From Verrucomicrobiota bacterium (GTDB taxonomy: Bacteria; Verrucomicrobiota; Verrucomicrobiia; Opitutales; Opitutaceae): a stretch of DNA of 11,028 nucleotides. Numbering within the stretch: the first letter of the stretch is position 1; every line of letters starts with the position of its first letter. The DNA lies in assembly GCA_023443985.1 (NCBI GenBank), contig JAEZSJ010000024.1, positions 1 to 11,028 on the forward strand. The letters are read 5' to 3'. Shown here one piece after another: positions 5,110 through 11,028 of the stretch. Made by a program: the position numbers and the translations under genes. The notes beneath the pieces were generated by a model. That model ran no database searches, was not told where the DNA came from, and worked only from the letters and a program-made list of their open reading frames with translations.

Positions 5110-8100
5110 ATGGACCACGCGCCGCACCATCGCCGCGAGGAGCCGCCCGCCTGGCGGCTCGATTTCCCGCCGGAGCTGCCGATCACGGCGCGCCGCGAGG
5201 AGATCGTGCGCGCGATCCGCGAGCACCCGGTCGTGATCCTCTCGGGCGAGACCGGCTCGGGCAAAACCACGCAGCTGCCGAAATTCTGCCTCGAGGCCGG
5301 CCGCGGGCGCCACGGCCGCATCGCCTGCACGCAGCCGCGACGCGTGGCCGCGCTCTCCGTCTCGCGCCGCGTGGCCGAGGAGCTCGGCGTGCCCTGGGGC
5401 CGCGAGGTGGGCTGCAAGATCCGCTTCAACGACCAGACCTCGCGCCAGACCGTCGTGAAGTTCCTCACCGACGGCATGCTGCTCGCCGAGGCCCAGGCCG
5501 ACCGCGACCTGCGCGGCTACGACACCATCATCGTCGACGAGGCGCACGAGCGTTCGCTCAACATCGATTTCCTCCTCGGCCACCTCAACCGCCTGCGCCA
5601 CCGCCGGCCCGACCTGCGCATCGTCGTCACCTCCGCCACGATCGACACGCAGAAGTTCGCCGCAGCCTTCGGCGGCGCGCCGATCATCGAGGTGAGCGGC
5701 CGTACCTATCCCGTGGAGACGATCTACGCGCCGCTCGACGAGCTGCGCGAGGAGTCGGGGGAGTTCACCGTGGTCGACGCCGCGGTGGCGGCCGTCGACC
5801 GCATCTGCGCGCAGTCGCGCGGCGGCGACATCCTCGTCTTCATGCCGGGCGAGCGCGAGATCCGCGACACCGCCGAGGACCTGGAGAAACGCGAACTCGG
5901 TCGCGTGCAGATCCTGCCGCTCTTCAGCCGCCTCTCCGCCGCCGACCAGCAACGCGTCTTCGCCGCGTGCCCGGCCCGCAAGATCATCGTCGCCACCAAC
6001 GTCGCCGAGACCTCGCTCACCATCCCCGGCATCAAGTTCGTCGTCGACAGCGGCCTCGCGCGCCTGAGCCGCTACGTCGCGCGCACGCGCACCAAGCGCC
6101 TGCCGATCGAGCCGGTCTCGCAGAGCAGCGCCAACCAGCGCGCCGGCCGCGCCGGCCGCGTGTCCGAGGGCGTGTGCATCCGCCTCTACGCCGAGGACGA
6201 CTTCGCGCGCCGTCCGCTCTTCACCCAGCCCGAGCTCCAGCGCGCCAACCTCGCCGAGGTCATCCTGCGTCTGCTCGCCGCGCGTCTTGGCGAGATCGAG
6301 ACATTCCCCTTCATCGACCCGCCCGCGCCGGCTGCGATCACCGCCGGCTACGCGTTGCTCGAGGAACTCGGCGCGCTCGAACCGGCCGTTGCCGGTCTGC
6401 CGCGCCGCCTCTCGCCGCTCGGCCGCGAGCTGGCGAAGCTGCCTGTCGACCCGACCGTCGGCCGCATGCTCCTGCGCGCGCGCGACGAGCGGGCCCTGCG
6501 CGAGGTGCTCGTGATCGCCGCCGCGCTGAGCATCCAGGACCCACGCGAACGCCCGACCGACGAGGAGGCCGCGGCCGATGCCGCCCACCGCAAGTTCGTC
6601 CACCCCGAGTCCGACTTCCTCACGCTGCTCAACATCTGGGACGCCTACCACGAGGAGGCGCACAAGCTCTCGCTCGGCCGCCTCAAGAAATTCTGCCGCG
6701 CGCACTACCTGAACTTCAACCGCATGCGCGAGTGGTTCGATGTGCACGCGCAGCTCTCCGCCTCCGTCGACGAGCTGGACACCGATGAGTGGCAGGTGCC
6801 GCGCGACGAGGCCGACTCCGCCGAGGATGCGGCCGAACAGGCAGGTGAGAGGTCATCGGTCATAGGTGAGAGGAAACAGTCCGCCCCATCACCCATCACC
6901 AATCACCCATCACCCCGCCGCCGCGGCGAAGCCGCGGTGGACGACTGGCGCTACGGCGGCGAACGTTACCGCGCCGTGCACCGCGCGCTGCTCAGCGGCC
7001 TGCTCGCCAACGTCGCCCGGCGCGACGAGGGCAACCACTTCAACGCCACCAGCAGCCGCAAGGTCTTCGTCTTCCCCGGCTCCACGCTCTTCATCCGCTC
7101 CGAGAAGCGCGCGCAGAAGCAGCAGCCGCCCACCGCGAAGGGCGGCGCGAAACCCGTCAAAGATCTCTGGATTCTCGCCGCCGAAATCGTCGAGACCACT
7201 CGGCTCTACGCCCGCACCTGCGCGCGACTCGACGCGCTCTGGCTGCTCGACCTCGGCGAGCACATCCTCAAGCGCAGCTACGGCGAACCCGACTGGCATG
7301 TCGACGCCGGCCGCGTGCTCATGCGCGAGCGCACGCTCCTCCACGGCCTCGAGGTGCAAAACCGCCACATCGACTACGGCCGCATCGACCCGGAGCGCGC
7401 CACCGAGATCTTCATCCGCGGCGCGCTCGTGGCCGACACGCTGGAGACGCCCACGCTGCCGTTCCTCGAGCACAACCGCCGCCTGCGCGACAAGGTCGCC
7501 ACGATCCAGACCCAAGTCCGCTCGCGCCACTGGCTCTCGCTCGAGGAAGCCGCGTACGACTTCTACGCCCGGCATCTCGCCCGCGCCGCCGTCTCCTCGG
7601 TACAAGATCTCCAGCGCGAGTGGAAGAAACACGCCGCCGCCGAGCCGCGCTGGCTGCGCATGGAGGAGCAGGACCTGCTCGGCGCACTGGAGGATTTCGA
7701 CCCGAAGTGGTTCCCCGACAAGGTGCAGCTCGCCAACAGCGCACTCCCGCTCGACTACACCTACAAACCCGGCGCCGAGGAAGACGGCATCACGCTCCGC
7801 CTCCCCTACCGCCAGGCGAAGCTCCTCCAGCCCGCGCTGCTCGACTGGCTCGTGCCCGGCCACCTCGAGGAAAAGGTCACCGCGCTGCTCCGCGCGCTCC
7901 CGAAGGCCGCGCGCATCCAGCTCCAGCCTTTGGAGACGACCGCGAAGGTCATCGCCAGCGACCTGAAGGCCGACGGCCGCCCGCTCGCCGAGGTGCTCGC
8001 CGACCACCTCGCGAAGCACTTCCAGATCGCCCTCTCCGCGGCGGATTTCCACGTCGACGAGTTGCCCGTCCACCTGCGCGTACGCGTCGAGGTTGTCGAC

Positions 8101-9231
8101 AACAACGGCAAGCCGCTCGCCGCCGGCCGCGAGCTCGCCGCGGTGAAGACCGCGCTGGCCGAGCACGAGAAGACGCTCGTCCAGCAGCCCGACGACACCA
8201 TCGCCGTCGCTTGGCGGCGCGCCCGGGCGCAGCACGAACGGGCCGATCTGACCGACTGGACGTTCGGCGACTTGCCGCCGCGGGTCGTGATTGCCGAATC
8301 GGCCGGCGTGCCGGTGTGCGCGTTCCCGGGACTCGTCGCCACTGGCCAAGCACAGGCCGCGCTGCGGCTGTTCACCGTCGAGGCCGAAGCCCGCGCCGCG
8401 ACGCCCGCCGGCGTGGCCGCGCTCGTCGAGGCGCAGCTCTCGAAGGAACTCGCGTGGCTGGAGCGCGACTTGCGCGACCTGCGCGAACTCGGCCCCGCCG
8501 CGGTCGCACTCATGCCGATGGAGCAGTGGCAGAGCGAGGCGTTCGCCTGCATCCGCACGTGGATCTGCCAGCAGCCCGTGAGCCCGCTCACGCGCGACGC
8601 GTTCGTGGTGCGCGTCGCCGCCGCGCGGGAAACGCTCAAGGGCATCGTCTGGAAACTCATCGACCCGCTGCGCGAGGCGCTCGCGCTGCGCACCACGCTG
8701 CTCACGCACCCGCAGCCCTACGGCGGTATGGAGGCGGACCTCGCGGCGCTCATCGGCCCCGGTTTCCTCGTCCGTACACCGTGGACACAGCTCCCGCACC
8801 TGCCGCGCTACCTGAAGGCCATGAAGGCCCGCGCCGACCGCTGGCGCCAGGATCCCGGCAAGGACCACCGCCGCGCGCTGCAGGTTGCGCCGTGGGCGAA
8901 GACCGTGCTCGAGCTTTCAAAGGGTTTCCCGCGCAACGCCGAGCACGCCCGCCGGCTGGACGAGCTGCGCTGGCTCGTCGAGGAGTACCGCGTGAGCGTC
9001 TTCGCGCAGGAGCTCGGCACGGCGCAGCCCGTTTCCGAGAAGAAGCTCGAGCAGAAGCTCGGCGAGATCCGCACGGCCGCGGCGCTGGTCGGCGGTTTGC
9101 CGCCGCCCCCGCCGCCGGTCGCCAAGCCGCTCGCGCCCGCCGCGAGCAGCCCGTTGCCCTCGGCGATCGCGCCCACGAAGCCCACCAAGCTCAGCAGCTT
9201 CGGCGACCTCGGCCGGCTGTTGGGACGCTGA
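5110..9231 (+). CDS. hrpA: ATP-dependent RNA helicase HrpA (DEAH box)
   Basis: The 1373-residue protein, close to the ~1300 of E. coli HrpA, has every DEAH helicase motif. These are Walker A GETGSGKTT (46-54, K52), T-Q-P-R-R (motif Ia), D-E-A-H at 143-146, S-A-T at 175-177, T-N-V-A-E-T-S-L-T-I-P-G from 296, and Q-R-A-G-R-A-G-R at 343-350. A ratchet/HA2-like region and an OB-like region follow. The long C-terminal half, ending in W-L-V-E-E-Y-R-V-S-V-F-A-Q-E-L-G-T, matches the DUF3418 part of bacterial HrpA. Known HrpA proteins unwind RNA and in E. coli act on mRNA and stalled or collided ribosomes. The ATG at 5110 fits the family N terminus; upstream frame extends to a GTG at 4897 but encodes low-complexity sequence. 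No clear ribosome site is present. Odd features are a 24-codon repeat insertion (about residues 579-602) and a proline-rich tail after the conserved end. Confidence 0.95.
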   Translation: MDHAPHHRREEPPAWRLDFPPELPITARREEIVRAIREHPVVILSGETGSGKTTQLPKFCLEAGRGRHGRIACTQPRRVAALSVSRRVAEELGVPWGREVGCKIRFNDQTSRQTVVKFLTDGMLLAEAQADRDLRGYDTIIVDEAHERSLNIDFLLGHLNRLRHRRPDLRIVVTSATIDTQKFAAAFGGAPIIEVSGRTYPVETIYAPLDELREESGEFTVVDAAVAAVDRICAQSRGGDILVFMPGEREIRDTAEDLEKRELGRVQILPLFSRLSAADQQRVFAACPARKIIVATNVAETSLTIPGIKFVVDSGLARLSRYVARTRTKRLPIEPVSQSSANQRAGRAGRVSEGVCIRLYAEDDFARRPLFTQPELQRANLAEVILRLLAARLGEIETFPFIDPPAPAAITAGYALLEELGALEPAVAGLPRRLSPLGRELAKLPVDPTVGRMLLRARDERALREVLVIAAALSIQDPRERPTDEEAAADAAHRKFVHPESDFLTLLNIWDAYHEEAHKLSLGRLKKFCRAHYLNFNRMREWFDVHAQLSASVDELDTDEWQVPRDEADSAEDAAEQAGERSSVIGERKQSAPSPITNHPSPRRRGEAAVDDWRYGGERYRAVHRALLSGLLANVARRDEGNHFNATSSRKVFVFPGSTLFIRSEKRAQKQQPPTAKGGAKPVKDLWILAAEIVETTRLYARTCARLDALWLLDLGEHILKRSYGEPDWHVDAGRVLMRERTLLHGLEVQNRHIDYGRIDPERATEIFIRGALVADTLETPTLPFLEHNRRLRDKVATIQTQVRSRHWLSLEEAAYDFYARHLARAAVSSVQDLQREWKKHAAAEPRWLRMEEQDLLGALEDFDPKWFPDKVQLANSALPLDYTYKPGAEEDGITLRLPYRQAKLLQPALLDWLVPGHLEEKVTALLRALPKAARIQLQPLETTAKVIASDLKADGRPLAEVLADHLAKHFQIALSAADFHVDELPVHLRVRVEVVDNNGKPLAAGRELAAVKTALAEHEKTLVQQPDDTIAVAWRRARAQHERADLTDWTFGDLPPRVVIAESAGVPVCAFPGLVATGQAQAALRLFTVEAEARAATPAGVAALVEAQLSKELAWLERDLRDLRELGPAAVALMPMEQWQSEAFACIRTWICQQPVSPLTRDAFVVRVAAARETLKGIVWKLIDPLREALALRTTLLTHPQPYGGMEADLAALIGPGFLVRTPWTQLPHLPRYLKAMKARADRWRQDPGKDHRRALQVAPWAKTVLELSKGFPRNAEHARRLDELRWLVEEYRVSVFAQELGTAQPVSEKKLEQKLGEIRTAAALVGGLPPPPPPVAKPLAPAASSPLPSAIAPTKPTKLSSFGDLGRLLGR
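6844..6915. repeat. head-to-head heptanucleotide repeat element inserted in frame in hrpA
   Basis: The left arm (6844-6871) is four heptamers on the plus strand: GGTGAGA, GGTCATC, GGTCATA, GGTGAGA. The right arm (6888-6915) is four heptamers ATCACCC, ATCACCA, ATCACCC, ATCACCC, which on the minus strand read GGTGATN. A 16-base spacer separates the arms. The total of 72 bases is exactly 24 codons, so the hrpA frame is kept. It encodes a low-complexity Gly/Ser/Pro segment that E. coli HrpA lacks at the equivalent linker, in my recalled alignment. Confidence 0.75.
6921..6937. repeat. 7-base perfect hairpin next to the heptamer element
   Basis: CCGCGGC, GAA, GCCGCGG form a perfect stem with a 3-base loop, six bases after the heptamer element and still inside hrpA (encoding Arg-Gly-Glu-Ala-Ala). 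It may be part of the inserted unit or a chance product of GC-rich codons. Confidence 0.4.
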
Positions 9232-9350
9232 CGCGCCCCGGAATGGTGCGGTGTGCAGAAAAATGCAGGATTTGCGCGAAAACGGACGCGGCCCGGCCGG
9301 TGCGACCGCCGGCTCGCCGGTGAGGCCCCGCTGGCACGGCCGCTGCTAAA

Positions 9351-9460
9351 ACCCAAGCACCCGTGCAAACGGGTTTGGGGTAACATGGATGTTTCGCCGC
9401 GAGGCGAAGCAAGACAACGATGGGCCCGGCGTTAAGGGGTTTTCGCCGGGCCCTTTGTGT
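9351..9460 (+). ncRNA. candidate structured small RNA ending in an intrinsic terminator
   Basis: Three hairpins follow each other. Hairpin 1: ACCCGT (9359-9364), GCAA loop, ACGGGT (9369-9374), extendable outward by ACCCAA (9351-9356) with TTGGGGT (9375-9381). Hairpin 2: GTTTCGCC (9391-9398), GCGA loop, GGCGAAGC (9403-9410), with one T/G pair. Hairpin 3 is the terminator at 9422-9453. Both first loops are GNRA tetraloops, a mark of real RNA structure. TGCTAAAAC at 9344-9352 could be an extended -10, placing a start at about A9359 and giving an RNA of about 100 bases, but no -35 is visible. It could instead be the 3' end of the hrpA transcript. I cannot match it to a known RNA family. Confidence 0.4.
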
Positions 9461-9461
9461 C
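9422..9461 (+). terminator. strong Rho-independent terminator
   Basis: GGGCCCGGCG (9422-9431) and CGCCGGGCCC (9444-9453) pair perfectly over 10 bases around a 12-base loop, followed by TTTGTGTCTT. The T-rich tail is on the plus strand, so it ends hrpA transcription or the candidate small RNA. On the minus strand the stem is followed by ATCGTTGTC, a poorer tail, so termination of lysR here is less likely. Confidence 0.75.
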
Positions 9462-9501
9462 TTCCACCGGGCGGCGAGCGGCTCGCGCCGGGGCGTTTGT
9501 C

Positions 9502-10401
9502 TCAGGCCGCGGCGACGGTCGGCAGCGGCGAGGTCAGCGCGTCGATGAAACGTTTCATCGCCGGCGTGAGCACGCGGCCTTTCCGGTGCAGGATCGCGAG
9601 CGGACGGCTGAACGCCCGGCCCTTGAACGTGATCGCCTTGAGCGTGCCCTGCGCGCACTCCTGCAGCACCGTCGCCTGGGGCACCACCGCCACGCCGGCG
9701 TCGATCTCCACCGCGCGTTTCACCGTCTCGATGTTGTCGAACTCCATCACCGTCTCGATCTCCAGCCGGTGGTCGCGGAGGATGGTGTCGACCGCCTTCC
9801 GGGTCGGGATGTCCGGGTCGAAACCGATGAACTTGTGCCCCGTCAGCTGCTTCATGTCGATCTGGTCGAGCTTCGCGAGCGGGTGCTGCGGGTGTGCGAT
9901 GAGGACGAGCTGGTCCTCGCGGAACGGGATGATCTCGACCTGCCGCACCTTCTGCGGGAACGCCACCAGGCCGAAGTCGACGGAGTTGTGGAGGATGTCC
10001 TCGTAGACGAGGTTCGAGCGACGGTACTCCACGCGGCAGTTCACCGCCGGATAGGTCTGCAGGAAGGACTTGATGTACGGCGGCAGCTCGTGGAGCCCGA
10101 TCGAGTAGATGGTCGAGATCCGGATCGTGCCGGAGATGATCTTCTTCATCTCCAACAGCTCGCTCTGGAGCTTCTCAAAATGGTTGAGAATGTCCTTCGC
10201 GCTCTCGTAGACGCGCTGCCCCTCTCGGGTGAGCTGGAACTGTTTCTGGCTGCGGTCGATGAGCAACGCCTTGAACTGGCGCTCCATCGAACGCGCCTGC
10301 TGACTCACGGCCGATTGCGTGATTCCGTTCAGCTTGGCAGCCTTGGAGAAGCTCTTTGTTTCGACCAGATCTGCGAAAATCTTGAAGTTCTCAATTTGCA
10401 T
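9502..10401 (-). CDS. LysR-family transcriptional regulator
   Basis: The 299-residue protein has the usual LysR length and layout. A winged helix-turn-helix occupies residues 1-60 (F-x-x-F-A-D-L-V-E-T-K-S-F-S-K-A-A, then I-T-Q-S-A-V-S-Q-Q as the recognition helix and Q-L-T-R-E-G-Q as the wing). A linker helix covers about 61-88 and a substrate-binding domain about 90-292, including a D-A-G-V-A-V-V-P stretch typical of the effector pocket. The co-inducer cannot be read from sequence. LysR proteins usually regulate themselves and a divergent neighbour; here that neighbour is yggS, 67 bases away, with a T-N11-A dyad between them. No Shine-Dalgarno sequence precedes the ATG. The first third is visibly less GC-rich than the rest and than neighbouring genes. 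Family assignment is firm; regulon is inference. Confidence 0.93.
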   Translation of the reverse strand: MQIENFKIFADLVETKSFSKAAKLNGITQSAVSQQARSMERQFKALLIDRSQKQFQLTREGQRVYESAKDILNHFEKLQSELLEMKKIISGTIRISTIYSIGLHELPPYIKSFLQTYPAVNCRVEYRRSNLVYEDILHNSVDFGLVAFPQKVRQVEIIPFREDQLVLIAHPQHPLAKLDQIDMKQLTGHKFIGFDPDIPTRKAVDTILRDHRLEIETVMEFDNIETVKRAVEIDAGVAVVPQATVLQECAQGTLKAITFKGRAFSRPLAILHRKGRVLTPAMKRFIDALTSPLPTVAAA

Positions 10402-10413
10402 CGCGCTGGAGAG

Positions 10414-10428
10414 TTATGGCGTCGATAA
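10414..10428. promoter_or_regulatory. candidate LysR-type operator in the lysR/yggS spacer
   Basis: TTAT, GGCGTCG, ATAA form an inverted repeat centred 20 bases upstream of the lysR ATG and 48 bases upstream of yggS. The inner part TATGGCGTCGATA (10415-10427) fits the T-N11-A dyad known for LysR-type regulators. Its position suits autorepression and control of yggS. The motif is loose, and the spacer is A/T-rich compared with the rest. Confidence 0.4.
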
Positions 10429-10452
10429 TGGCCACTAATAAATACGCAATCC

Positions 10453-10466
10453 CCGAGTAGGCTCGG
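10453..10466 (+). promoter_or_regulatory. hairpin over the yggS ribosome binding site
   Basis: CCGAG (10453-10457) and CTCGG (10462-10466) form a perfect 5-base stem with loop TAGG. The loop AGG (10459-10461) is the best Shine-Dalgarno match, seven bases before the yggS ATG at 10469. The hairpin therefore presents or limits the ribosome site. Confidence 0.4.
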
Positions 10467-10468
10467 TT

Positions 10469-11028
10469 ATGTCGAATCTCGCCGCCACCTTCGCCCACGG
10501 TCTGCCCCGGGTTCGCGCCCGGATTGAGGCCGCCGCACGCTCGGCCGGCCGCGATCCGGCCACCATCCGGCTGCTCCCGGTCACCAAGAACCATCCGGCC
10601 GAAGCCGTCGCGCTCGCGGTGACCGCCGGCCTCGACACAGTCGGCGAAAACCGCGTCCAGGAGGCGGTCGCGAAACAGGCCGACTGCGCCGCCGCCGGCG
10701 TGCGCGCGCGCTGGGAGCTGATCGGGCATCTCCAGTCGAACAAGGCCCGGCTGGCCGCCCGCCACTTCGACCGCGTCCAGAGCGTCGAGAGCACCAAGCT
10801 GCTCGATCTGCTCGACCGCGAAGCCGCCGCAGCGGGCCGGCTCCTGCCCGTGCTGCTCCAGATCAACGCGGGCAACGACCCGGCCAAGTTCGGTGCCGAG
10901 CCCGCCGACGCCCCCGGCCTCCTCGAACACGCCCTCGGCCGGCGCGCCCTCCACGTCGAAGGCCTCATGACGATCGCGCCGCTCTCCGATGATCCCGAGA
11001 TCGCGTGCCGCACCTTCGCCAACCTCCG
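10469..11028 (+). CDS. yggS: YggS/PLPBP-family pyridoxal-5'-phosphate homeostasis protein (partial, runs off the right edge)
   Basis: The visible 186 codons stay open to the window end; family members have about 230 residues, so roughly four fifths are present. The sequence shows the alanine-racemase-like barrel signature of this family: L-L-P-V-T-K (K40 as the expected PLP lysine), V-G-E-N-R-V-Q-E (58-65), W-E-L-I-G-H-L-Q-S-N-K (82-92), S-V-E-S (105-108), L-L-Q-I-N (129-133) and V-E-G-L-M-T-I-A-P (163-171). Known homologues bind PLP without a clear catalytic reaction and keep vitamin B6 and amino-acid pools balanced in the cytosol. The ATG at 10469 follows AGG by seven bases and matches the family N terminus. 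It is divergent from lysR, so control by that LysR is possible. Confidence 0.93.
   Translation, partial: MSNLAATFAHGLPRVRARIEAAARSAGRDPATIRLLPVTKNHPAEAVALAVTAGLDTVGENRVQEAVAKQADCAAAGVRARWELIGHLQSNKARLAARHFDRVQSVESTKLLDLLDREAAAAGRLLPVLLQINAGNDPAKFGAEPADAPGLLEHALGRRALHVEGLMTIAPLSDDPEIACRTFANL

Larger units (their letters stand above)
9232..9501. other. convergent intergenic region between hrpA and lysR
   Basis: These 270 bases hold no supported protein gene. The first part (9232-9345) is GC-rich with several short stems, including GCGGCC at 9288-9293 pairing with GGCCGC at 9338-9343. The second part contains two GNRA-capped hairpins and a strong terminator. The last part (9470-9489) has a bulged stem just beyond the lysR stop, without a T-run. 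Confidence 0.6.

Noticed and set aside
4873..6747. Minus-strand open frame of 624 codons opposite hrpA
   Set aside because: Low-complexity Ala/Arg/Glu/Gly-rich translation lying antisense to a gene with all helicase motifs; long antisense frames are expected in GC-rich genes.
6844..6915. CRISPR-like array
   Set aside because: Units are 7 bases, contiguous, and without unique spacers; no cas genes nearby.
6910..8868. Minus-strand open frame of 652 codons opposite the 3' half of hrpA
   Set aside because: Same codon-shadow pattern; no recognisable domain and no start context.
7620..9323. Plus-strand second frame of 567 codons inside hrpA
   Set aside because: Arg/Ala/Pro-rich shadow frame; the other frame carries conserved HrpA sequence throughout.
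4696..9358. Shared 10-mer AAACCCAAGC at 4696-4705 and 9349-9358
   Set aside because: A 10-base match between two places in 11 kb is expected many times by chance; the surroundings do not align.
9470..9489. Terminator of lysR
   Set aside because: The stem GGCG-CGAG/CTCG-CGCC has a bulge and a 3-base loop, with no T-run on the minus strand.
9457..10428. Plus-strand open frame of 323 codons opposite lysR
   Set aside because: The Arg/Asp/Leu-rich translation is the mirror of the LysR gene and crosses the divergent promoter.

Overview
The window is GC-rich, gene-dense bacterial DNA with strong G/C preference at third codon positions. The gene mix (three minor-pilin-like proteins in a row, an HDOD protein, a long HrpA helicase with a C-terminal DUF3418-type region, a LysR regulator and YggS) and the protein style suggest a member of the Verrucomicrobiota, perhaps close to Opitutaceae. 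That placement is inference from recalled family resemblance; no rRNA or other taxonomic marker is present. No phage, insertion sequence, transposase, CRISPR array, tRNA or rRNA is visible.

Layout from left to right. At 24-880 on the minus strand lies a translationally coupled pair: a tautomerase-family protein followed by a small membrane methyltransferase of the isoprenylcysteine/phospholipid type. A third gene may start at the left edge. A divergent intergenic region (881-1138) separates them from a plus-strand operon of three prepilin-like proteins resembling PilV/GspI, PilW/GspJ and PilX/GspK (1139-3799). An HDOD signalling protein converges on this operon (4664-3822, minus). A 445-base intergenic region (4665-5109), rich in degenerate purine/pyrimidine repeats, separates it from a complete hrpA helicase gene (5110-9231, plus). 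Between hrpA and a convergent LysR regulator (10401-9502, minus) lies a 270-base region with a strong intrinsic terminator, preceded by two neat GNRA-capped hairpins that may be a small RNA. Divergent from lysR is yggS (PLP homeostasis protein), which runs off the right edge. The 67-base lysR/yggS spacer holds a LysR-type dyad.

Functionally the window is mostly housekeeping and envelope biology. The pilin trio would form or prime the tip of a type IV pilus or pseudopilus. The HDOD protein could be a signalling output, but its link to the pili is only positional. HrpA acts on RNA or stalled ribosomes, and YggS acts in vitamin B6 and amino-acid homeostasis. I see no convincing new multi-gene system. 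The most unusual items are (1) a 72-base, 24-codon, in-frame insertion inside hrpA made of heptanucleotide repeats in head-to-head orientation, (2) the structured RNA candidate after hrpA, and (3) an HDOD protein that keeps a full set of HD-type metal-ligand candidates.
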